This document shows, in pieces, positions 11,101 through 23,100 of a DNA stretch of 33,571 nucleotides. Each line of letters opens with the position of its first letter. Position 1 is the first letter of the stretch. The notes beneath the pieces are model-generated. The model searched no databases. It was not told the DNA's origin and saw nothing but the letters and a program-made list of their open reading frames with translations. A program made the translations under genes and the position numbers. Origin of the DNA: Saccoglossus kowalevskii (taxonomy: Eukaryota; Hemichordata; Enteropneusta; Harrimaniidae); NCBI RefSeq assembly GCF_000003605.2, contig NW_003140811.1, positions 816,238-849,808 on the forward strand, read 5' to 3'.

Positions 11101-14100
11101 TATGGAAAACAGTGAATGATGACATCACTTATACTGAAACACAAGGAATGATGACATCATTTATACTGAAACACAAAGAATGATGTATCACTTATATTGA
11201 AAACAAAAAATGATGACATCACTTACACTGAAATACAAAGAATGATGATATCACTTATACTGAAACACAAGGAATGATGACATCAGTTGTACCGAAACAC
11301 AAAGAATGATGTATCACTTATATTGAAACATACGAAATGATGACATCACTTACACTGAAATACAAAGAATGATGACATCACTTATACTGAAACACAAGGA
11401 ATGATGATATCACTTATACTGAAACACAAAGAATGATGACATCCCTTACACTGAAACACAAGAACTGATGATGTCACTTTCACTGAAACAAAACACTGAC
11501 CTATAATACCTTACCAGTAGTCCGATTGAGGAATATTGTTGCAACCAGCAATTTCCATGGATCATGAAATAAACTTTCTTGCACTAAATTATAAGGAGAC
11601 TTTGGAGGAATCCATTTTGTTTTTTTCTTGAGAGAAGGCAACAGGTCCTTCCCTTCAAAATAAGGACTGGAAACGATCTTTCTCCTCCTTGTTACTAGGC
11701 AACTGGAATGACCTGAATGTAAACAAGGTTAGAAGAGATGGCCAATTATAAATATTTAAATTTACAAAATTTGAATGTCAAAATATGACCAGTACTTTGG
11801 TGTAACACATTTCACTGTTATTAAATTCTACCGTATAACTTATTTGTTGGATGCGAAAATTGGAAACATGCTTTGATCAATATATTTCGTAAATGGAAAC
11901 AATTATCTTTTTAACATGTGACAAAAGTTGAATTTCGTGTTCAAAAAAAAAAAGGGTTATAAATGTGCAATAATGTCAGATTATGACATCATCATTTCAG
12001 ATAACACAGAAACTCAGCTGTATAAAAATTACCATACTTGTGAACAAATTTATAAGACCAGATTAAAAAAACAAACTATTTTCAATCAATATCAGTAAAC
12101 ATTTGTTAACACAACATTCCTTTCACGTGCTTTACATGGGTTTCTATGGCAAAGGTAATTTCAAAATATCTAGAAATATGTTTGGTGACACCGTTGGAGC
12201 AAAAAAAAAAATGCCATTTATTTTTTAGCAAGATATTTTTTCTATTTAATATACTCAATGAGAACAAAGCACAGCATGGTATCATGTTAGATGCAGAAGG
12301 GTGTGATACTGTAGTGCTGAAATAAGATTTGTTTTGACTGGATTTTAAGTTCACCAAATTGGCACTACAGTTCGAGACAAGCTTTTACACAAGCACATAT
12401 GCTTCTAATACAGCAAATGTAGCATGATTTATTTTTTTGTAAAAAATGTTCAAATATAGTCTATTATTACCATCTCACACATCCCTAAAACATTATCATT
12501 GCACACATTTCAACAGTTTAAATGTTAAAGATTCTAACATAGCTTATACCGATAGGTTTGTTTCCAAATTCAAAAATTGTTACCAACATATTTTAGTTAA
12601 TCACTTTAGCCTTTCAAACCAATTCATACGTATAATCCAGAAAATGTTGTAAATTCCATATTTTGTATTCCCGCTGGGGTAAAATATTGAAATAAGGGCA
12701 CATAAAAATGAAAGTAATGAGTATAGCAGCTTTATTTCAAATAAGGAAGCAGTTTTATCATGGTGCAAGACCAAACTGGATATGGTGGAACAGCCACAAA
12801 AACATGTTCAAGACAGTGGAAGATACCAATTACTCTTAAAACTGTCAACAGTGACACTACCCCAGATATTTTTTTTAAATTTTAATATTAAAATTTGCCA
12901 TTCTAGGTATTCACTATATGCAGCAAACCACCAACGCCTTGATATGATAGTGAACTATGTAATTAAGTTGAGATATGATTGATTATTAAAAAGTGCTAGA
13001 ATTATAATATTTTGTCAATCAACCTCAGATTTTGTGTTTAGGAGAATTTGCATGCAAAATTTAAACTAGCCAATGAACAATCAATATACTTATGACACCG
13101 TGTAGGGTCATATTTGCATGACTTTCATTGGATAATGAGATATTACTAGCACTGTACCTAGGCATATAGTGAGGTAAGGCCGCATAGATGTCTAAGACAT
13201 CCAATAGTGTGTGATGTTTGCTTAATCTTAATAGATAATGGATATTACGAGCACCGTAACTCGTCATGTAGTGAAGAAATGTCAATAGACATCTATGACA
13301 TCCCATACTACACGAGGTTTTCTTGAATCTGAATATTAATGGGTTAAGCCAGTAGAATGCATTAGATTCTATGCACAAATTTGTCAATGCAAGACGCATG
13401 CTTTGGACAATTTTTCCTGTAAATGAATTTTTCTTTTCTAATTTTATGAACCAGACAATGTCTACACATTATAATTAAAGAGGCAATTTGAATAACTATG
13501 AATATATGGGTAAATCAAGTGCCAATTAGTGTTCTTATTCATATGAATGTCATCATTACCATGACAATGTTTATATTTTACAATAAATCATTTTATCAAG
13601 TTGCAATAAAGAATTATTTGCAAACCTTTTCCAAAATGCTCAGTTCTCTACACTGCCTCTTTAACCCTACGATGGCCATAATTTTTGCCGCCAAAATTTT
13701 GATGAAACATTTTGTACACTTATAGGCATTTTCTTCTATTTTTTGGGTTCATTTGAACTAAATGCACATAATTTATTATCAGTTACAGATTTTGATTAAA
13801 ATTTATGAAAAAATACAGAAATAATTATGAAGGTTTATTTTGCGAAAGGTAACAAAAAAGTTGACTTTATACGTGCAAAGAGGTGAATTACTATAGCAAC
13901 AAGGGATCAAATAACACTTCCTGCATGGATGAATTCAGACAACAGGATTTTCCAAGAATACAATAACATATTTATTGCAGATACAATTAACAAGTGCAGT
14001 AAAGCAAGTAAACATAATTAACAAACTTGTAACATGTACCGGTATACACCACAAAAAGAACAATTGTATAGCAATTGCTCGATGTGGGAATCGAGTTTGA

Positions 14101-17100
14101 GGTGAAGAGTGCCCTCCAGTGTCAACACTGACTACTGTTTTCATTTTTTTTTATATTTAGATACCCATAACATTTCAAGGCAGTGATATCTTCGGCACAT
14201 TCCATTTTGAAAAAATGGTAACTGCAAAGATTATAAAATCCCTATACTATCGATCTTTCACAAAATAATATAACTTCACATCAATATGACATGTTGATCA
14301 TTCTTGTGAAATCTTGCTTCTTTATGTGACTAATAAAAAAACTTCTGGCTTGGGCAAAGTTAATAAGTAATAAAAAAATCTATAGAAATCCTTTTTAAAA
14401 ACAAAATATAAATACATTTTCAAAATCCATTAAAGCCTTCTGTGCTTTTCTTCTTTTTTTTTAGAGCATAATGTCATCTACAGAGATGTTTGTAAAAACA
14501 TGCACTAAAGTATATTTATAAATACCACAGAGCTATATTTGAAATACACACTGTGGTATATTCAAAATACACACCATAATATATTTTTCTTCATTCAAAA
14601 AATGAGCTCCCCCCCCTCCCACAACAATGAAAACAAATTAACAAACAATTTGAGCAAAATATGAAAAATGTATATGGACATAAAATTCTGAACTGATTTT
14701 GAGGGCAATAATATTATGTGCGTGTAGGATGTATTAATTGAAAATTTTTTCTAATTTATCAAGTCTTAACATTTTATTTTGAATGTCTTCACAAGATAAG
14801 GTACATGCACATAATATACAATGGACATTCGCGTAAACAAACCAGAGTACTGGGAGACAAGACTACCATAGATATTTTTGAAAATACAGGTCAGCAAATC
14901 AACTCAATTATAATTTAATCAGACACGTCTTTAATACAAGCAACCAGATTTACATAAGTTGTTTCAATTTTCATAACCATTACTTACAAAATGTCATAAT
15001 TTTGAAATCAATACCAAGCTACTTACAAAATTGTGCCTGATTGGCTACCAAACCCCAACATTCAGACCAATCAGAGAGCAGCTTCTTTGTTGTTTTTTCG
15101 ATGCATCAAATTCTGCCTTATATATATGTATAAACTCAACTGCGAATTTGCGAAATTCAAAAAAATGTTTTCTCATGAAATTATAACGGTTTACTATATC
15201 AAAGGATGGTGGTGGCACTGCGTTGTCTTTGAAAATAAAAGTGTAAAATACACTGCTTGTTTACACAGAATTTGAATATACGATGCACAACTAACACCAT
15301 TCTTCAACAATCTGAGTGCGAAAATAGTTTCGTACAGTAAATATAAGCTCAGTAATAGACGTGCGTACAATTAGTGTTTCATGATTGTCACTTACAAAAT
15401 GCAATAAAAAGTGATAATAAATATCAATAAAATCAACCATAGATTATTGTGATAAAATATAATTATGGAATACTTAGATAGAAAAAAAGTATATGATCAT
15501 AAAGGTGAAATAAAAGTTACGACGAATAAATATTAAAATTAGTTGCAAACAAAAAAGTGCACCCATCTGTTACAAAGGTTAACATGTTAAATATTATAGA
15601 CGAATTTATAATTAATATTAATTAAAAGTATGATGCATAATATTCATACAGTTTTCAATAATCACATCAATGTGACTATGCCAACAGAAAGGAGGAAGGT
15701 TGCAGGTATTTTTAAGACGAAAATGTTTTTTTTTTGTTTGTTTTTTTGAAAAATAGTAAATATTTCTTTTTCTAATATTTATGTAGATTTCAACAGCAGT
15801 AAATCCTAACTAAATTAAGTATGGTATTCCTCTGTCAAAAAATATTTGTGATCTAAAAAAAAAAGAAAAAAAAAAAAGAACCCACACTGGAATTCCATGA
15901 ACTTTAGAAGTACTTTATAGAAAATTTGTAAATAAAAGTAAATAGTACATAATGTATTTACCACACATGTCTATTATTACAAGATAAAAGACAACACACG
16001 CCCTACAGCAATCTGACACAGAGGCCATCATACCATCATACACCCTGTTGTTTAAAGCGGGAGGGTCATCACCTGCGCACGCCCGGGAATTGAGTCCCAA
16101 GCGACGATAACACACGTTAAGAACACAAAGGCTCATGGGTGGACGCTCGTTTGTAAACAATGACACGCTATGGCCATCTGACACATGCGCAAGTGAGCTC
16201 AGCAAAAACTTTAAAAGCAATGCATCATGTTGCCATAGCAACTAGCCTACATGCATATACTAATTAGCATGCTTGTTCACACAAAATCAAAATTGTAAAT
16301 CAGCAGATGACAACCCATGCATGGCACAGTCCCAGTTAGTTATCAAATTTAAGATATATAGTTTTGTTTATAGTAATATAGCTGGAATATAACCATGTCA
16401 GGAATATGATTTTTTAATATTAAAATGATTGACATTTGTATCTGATTGTCAAACATGTACTTGTCCATATTGAGAGATATTGCTCTGGAACAGCATTCAA
16501 AATCAGCCATTTTGAATACATGTGTATATATATATAACATGATGTATAACGAATATATAAAATTTGAATATAATCAGTCAAAGCATTTAAGAGATATGGC
16601 TCTCGAAGCCCAATCATTAAAACAAAATGGCCACCAGTCAGCTATTTTGAATCCAATCTGAAAGATAAAATGACGTGCATCAGGAACCTGTAATGTCTAA
16701 TGTATGTTATAGGTTTGAACAAAATCCATCCATAAATGCAAGAAATGCTTGATATTTGAGGATTTTTTTAGCACAAAAATAGCCACCATTTGGCCACTTT
16801 GAAAAGGATCGTCAAACCAATATATTCGTACATCTATGACATGATGTATAATGAATATTAAAAATTTGAACATAATCAGTCAAAACAAGTCAGAGATATG
16901 GGTCTGGAAACCCATTCATTAAAACAAAATGGCCACCAGACAGCCATTTTGAATCTGATCTGAAAAATAAATGATGTGCATCAGAGCCCTGTAATGTCTA
17001 ATATATGTACCAAATCAAAATCCATCTGTAAACAGCTGAAAAATGCTTGATTTTGATGATTTTTAGCACAAAAATGGCCGCCATTCGGCCATCTTGAATC

Positions 17101-20100
17101 AGATCGTGAAACAAATTGACGTGCACATGTAAAATATCATGTATGATGTATGTGTGAAGTTTGATTGTGATTGGTCCAGGCATTTCTAAGATACAGGTCC
17201 GAACGCACGCACAGACGCACGTACACACACGCACGCACAGACACACGGAGGTCAAAACATAAGTCCCAGTTTTCGGACTGCGTCCGAACGGGGACTAAAA
17301 ATTAAAACAACAAGAAACATTTTCTGTCAGCGTCAAACATATGCCTCCCCCATTATCCCCTGAACGGCAACGAATAATAGAACTAAAATATTCAATTCAT
17401 ATTTTATGTATAAAGTCTGCCCTCTGTACTTTATTTACAATTTACAAAATTTAAACAATGCATATTCAAATGAAAATGAATGCTATTTAATAATATGCGA
17501 TACTGGCCTAATAAATGTAATCTCATACATTAGCCCAATATCAGTAGAAGAATCAACTTGCATCGTAAATGGCATGCCTCCCCAATGATCATACAAACCA
17601 TTTTTGAAATCATGCGCTATAACCTCATCAAGATGAATGAATGGTTTCACACAATAACATTGGTTGGGGATATAATATAAAAAATAAAACAGGAAATACA
17701 AAATAGTGAGCTCCTGTAATCCAAATGTAAGTATGTTCTCTGTTTGGATAAAGCTGGCCCAGTCAACACAGAGAACAGTTGTGGCTGAGATGAGTGAAAC
17801 CGTCTTGTACTAATTGGAGTCTAGTGAAATCTTGATTACATCCCGTACTGCCCAAGTGCATACTATATTCCAGCGATAACATTATTATCTCTTTCTGCTT
17901 GTAGTCATCTTGAAAATAAATGTTATGTACCTTATGCCACAAAGATTCTATGGAAGCACTAGCATTCAATGATGTGTTTCTACTTTCTCCACAAGTATTG
18001 TATTTGTACCAATTTAGAAAAAAAATATGACGGGGAATTGGTTTGAAACGCACACACCACACACAGACAGACAGACAGACAGACAGACAGACCAAACGCA
18101 GAGGGCCTGACAATATATACATGTGCTTTGTTGCTGAAGTCAATGCATGCTTGTTTATGGATCGCGATATAGAGCTCAAAATAAAGGAAGGTTTAAAACT
18201 GAAATTGTTTAGTAATGTAATGCAAGCATATATTACTAAATTTAATCATCCAAATTTTCAAAACCCTCAAAATCATGCATACTTTTTTATCTAACGAGCC
18301 TGCACTATACTATACTACATATTCATTACACACTATAAACGTCCATTTATTGACTTCAGCAACCGACCACATGGAATCGTCAGGTCCCTGGGGGACAGAT
18401 GGCTGTCTACAACCCAAATCACATACGATTGCATTGCATCTAGCAAAGAGTGGGAGCTAAGGGTGAAGATTCATACATTTTTCAACTCTTCCGACGACAT
18501 TGTCAACTTTTGCCCACAAACTTTACAAAACAAATCGTTACAGTATTTTGTCTGCTCATTTCAAACAAATATGTTTTCCCAAATTGTCATAAATTTAGGG
18601 TAAAGATCTGTTTGCTCAATAAATTAAAACCTGTAGAAATTAATTTAGACAGAAAGCGAATGATTTAGACTTTATATTCAGTCAATCCAAAATATAGAAT
18701 TCACTGCATTTCAAGCCCAGTCATGGCAATTTTATTCTTTCATATAATTCCTTGAAGAACAAGTTTGTAGAATCTCTCGCATTGACGCGAAATTTTCACG
18801 ACTGGTTCTGTCGCGCCCTCTATAGTTGACACCGCATTTTTGAGGTGATAAATATGCTAATGAGTAGCATGAATTGTAAGTGCCAACCAATCAGAAAAGC
18901 AGCTTCTGGTTTGATCTATTCTTCACACACGTGGCCTGACACATTGCGACTTTCTTCATTTGGAAGTGTTCTACTCCCGGGTTCCATAACATCACTGCAT
19001 ATCATTAATAATTCAAAGCAATGAATACGCCTCAGAATAGACCAGTCGTGGTAATTTTGCATCGGACCAAGAGTTAAGAAAGAATTAAAAAATTTCCACG
19101 ACTGGTCTGTTTCTATCATTGATTATAAATAATATTTAGAATTTTAAATTAAATACACCTTCTGAGATTCTTTTCCTCCTTCCAGCATCTTTCATCTCAT
19201 CATTACTATCTGGCGTTCTCTGTCTGTTCTGCGGACTTTTCTCATCTACTGTTCCACTGCCACTCCAGAGAATATCTTGTGATCGCCGTCTACTCTCAGT
19301 CTGTTCTTTCAGGCTAGGTGACCGTGCTTCGCCATCGCTAGAATGTCTAACTGGAGACATTTTATTACAAGGAGATTTTGACTCTGAGGTTCTCCAAGGT
19401 GGAACTCCTTTGATCGGAGACTTTAAATCAATATCAAAAAAACTTTTTCTTGGAGAACTAATTCTCCTTGATTCAGGTTCATTAGAATTCCTGCACGGAG
19501 AAACAGGTGATACTGAACCATCATCATGGGAGTGTTTCCTAGGAGACCTTGGCTCACTGTCATTCAAGGCTTTCTTTGGCACATCCTTTTTTTCTTTCCC
19601 TTTCCAATCCTTCCTCCATGCGAAATCCTTATTTTTTACAGGTCTAGTGTCTTTTAAACTCTTTTTGGGGGATGCATTCTGAGATGAAGATAATTCATCT
19701 TTATCTTCCCTACTCAGAGAACTGAGATGAGGGAAAATCAATTGTTTCTTTGTAACCACAATTGTTTGTTTGTTTTGTTGATTGCCCTTTCCTTCAATTT
19801 GACTATCTACAGTAGTCTGTTTTATCATTTTTTTATTTTTCATCGTTGGCATAGCTTCTTTGCTTTCACTCATTTCCATCGCCCTTTTTCTTCGCTCTTT
19901 TGGAGTTATAAAGTTAATTTTCACAAACAGTTTTTGAGCTGGTTTCAAACTAGCCTTCTTTTGTTTCTCTTCTTTTTGTTTTGAAAGTTTTGTTATCTCT
20001 TTTAATTTTTTTGGTGATGGCTGGGTGGACCTAACCGGTGTGTTCTTAATACCTCTAATGGTGAAGTCAAACTGACTACATTTTAGGTCAGAGTTTGTCT

Positions 20101-23100
20101 TCATAAACAGAGCAGCCAGTTCAATTCTTGATCGATATTTTTTACCTTCAGGACTGAAAAACAAAATAAAAAATATTTTGAGCAGTAATCCTAGATTTTA
20201 CATAGCACAGCTAACCTCAGCTCAGAGAACCCAGTCACGCTACACACTAGACGAACTCAACCATGTCAGGATAAGTTCACCCTGAAAACTATGCTTTCTA
20301 GTCAAGCTAACCTCAGTCCGAAAAACCCAGTCATGCTACACACCAGAATAACTTACCCAAGCCAAGATAAGTTCAACCTACCACTATGCTTTCTAGTCAA
20401 GCTAACTCAGCCCAGAGAACCCAGTCATGCTACACACTAGATGAACTAACCATGCCAAGATGAGCGCAACCTGACACTATGCTTTCTAGTCAAGCTAACC
20501 TCAGCCCAAAGAACCCAGTCATGCTACACACTAGATGAACTAACCATGCCAAGATAAGATAAGCGCAACCTACCACCATGCTTTCTAGTCAAGCTAACCT
20601 CAGCCCAGAGAAACCCAGACATGCTACACACCAGATGAACTCAACCATGCCAAGATAAGCGCAACCTACCACCATGCTTTCTAGTCAAGCTAACCTTAGC
20701 CCAGAGAACCCAGTCATGCTACACACCAGACGACCTCAACCATACCAAGATATGCTCAACCTACGACTATCCATTCTAGTCATGCTATAACCGCAAACAA
20801 GGGAACCTATTCAAGAGGAACACAAGCCAAAATAAGCTTAATCTCCAATGATTACATCTAACGAAAAGAACACGCACAATAATACAGAACTTCTGTCATT
20901 GTAATTATAACATTGATATTTTACTTTGAAACAGAAACATGTTCTCATTCCAGTGACCAGGTTTACTCTATTCACCTATATGTGTAGAAATTGAAGTCAA
21001 CATTGACACAAATTCTGCATTATACAATGAATAAATAAAATCTGAGTGCATAACTGAATAGCAATATGAGTGAAGTGAAGGAATGATGTGAGTTCCTGAA
21101 TATCTTTCTCATCTACTAGATTATTGTTATCACTTACCTGAGTATATATACATCATACTTGCCCGCTGATTTACCAGACTTGCGCTGCACTACTTTTCTT
21201 GTCCATCCCTCTGGTAGAGTGGTATCTTCCAACAATGGAGAATCGTTTATATTTGAGATATCGCTCTTAGTCGGTGATGATTCTGTTGACGCATCAGAGA
21301 TCTCTTGACTTTGCCGCGTAGCTTGACTTTCATTTTGTTTGGCTTTATCTTCCACTGATTTAGCCTTTTTTCTCTTCTTCTTTATTTCTTTTTGTTCATC
21401 GGTAAGTTCCTTTTTCTTTTTCTTCACCTTAGGAACATCTTCATTCTCATCTCCACAATCAATTTTCTTCCTCTTACGGGGTTTCTTTTCCTTGTTGCTT
21501 TCACCAGCCTCCTTATGTTTCTTTTCTTTGCCCTCTTCACCTGACTCCTTAGGCTTCTGTTTTTTCTTTTCTTTACCAGCACTGGCATCATCACTTGATG
21601 TTTCAGGTTTTTCCCTTTTCATCTTTTTTCTTTTATTTCCTTTTGTCTTGTTTTGTTCCCCATCTTCCGTGATCAGATCATTCTGTTCATCCTGCTTTAT
21701 TTTTTTCTTCTTCTTTTGTTTCTCTATTACTTCTTTGGTACAGGCAATTGCTTCTTCAAAACTCATTTTTTTTTCCTGCTTCTGTCGTTGAACTTCAAGA
21801 AAATTCACACTTTTCGCATATGCATGATCTCCAAGACAAATCCGAGCTCTTTCCTCACTAGTCTGTCTTTCCAAATTAGCTTTATCAGGACTGTTTTTTC
21901 GCTCCCCTTCTTTCTTATCACCACAATTGTGTTTCTTAAACTTCAAAGACGTGGGTAACACAAATGACTTTGCTGTCGTACATTTTAGAAGCCCCATCAT
22001 AATTTTAGGCGATTGTGGCGAGGAATGTGAAGGAGAAATCATTTTGGGACTCTTTGGTGATGTCGGAGAGCACAACATCGGACATCTTTCTTCTATTGAT
22101 GTAAGCGAATTGGAAGGCATTGTAAAAGGTGCTATCTTACAGAACAGAGGAACTCTCTCGGCAGCACTGCTCCTGAAAAAGAGGGAAAAAACAAATATAG
22201 ATGGAGATGACAATCAGTTGAGACTAAATAAAAAAAAATTATATTATTTATTTTCGAAAATAATAATAAACAAATTAGCTACTTAATACGCATGAACACG
22301 GCACTTACACATTGTATACCAAATTTGGTCAAAATTAAGATTTTGCTCAAACGAACAGACAACAGGTGTTTTGCACACACAGGATGTATGGTTGTGTTCA
22401 TGTGTCTGGGTGTACATTTGATTGTAATTTTAAACAGAGAACAATTGTGCATAAATAAATATATCATTTCATAAAGACAAAATGGCTGACAATTTAGCAA
22501 TGATGTTGTGACATTATAGCCAGCATACTGTATAATTAATATTAATGAGTTCCATATCATCCAGTCAGCAAGTACTTTACTTTGAATAAGTGGGTAGTAT
22601 AATCAACTGTTTTCATTTCCACACCCGACCTCAACACTATTTGATATACACTCGATATCATACAAATTCTCGCACTTGATTATAAAAACATGTATTTTTT
22701 TAGTTCAAGATGTTCAGAAAAAATGTAATTTACGCTTTCATTTTTTTAGTCAAAACAGAACACAGATGTTAAGATTTAAAAAAAATTTAATTTAAAGAAA
22801 ACAAGTTGTTGTAATCTCAAATGGAGAACGCAACACATCACACCAGCAATGATTTCAACAAAACCTGAACATCAATCTTTTTTTTACTCACATTATAAAC
22901 ATAACTAAGGCATGCGGCAAAAAAAAATAATACTCTAAGGTTAAATGATTTCTACACCATGTTTTTGAAAGTTCATTGCTACCATAAATGGATGACATGA
23001 GTAACCAAATGTATCTTGATTTGAATTGCTAGCACACAATTGTCTGTGAACTAAGTTTGGACCTAATTGGACTGTGTGAATTTGAGATTCTTCAAACAAA

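Noticed and set aside
15915-16241. Minus-strand open frame of 108 codons rich in Cys
   Set aside because: No recognisable domain, signal or splice site; lies in MBD4 intron 3 next to simple A-rich repeats.
17763-18179. Minus-strand open frame of 138 codons
   Set aside because: Partly made by the (CAGA)n microsatellite ([10 protein letters not shown] run); no recognisable homology elsewhere.
19410-19984. Two plus-strand open frames
   Set aside because: Antisense of MBD4 exon 3, whose coding sense is established by the MBD and splice phases.
21339-21791. Plus-strand open frame of 150 codons rich in Phe, Ser and Leu
   Set aside because: It is the exact antisense of the Lys/Glu-rich exon 2 of MBD4; the composition is just the complement of AAG/GAA codons.
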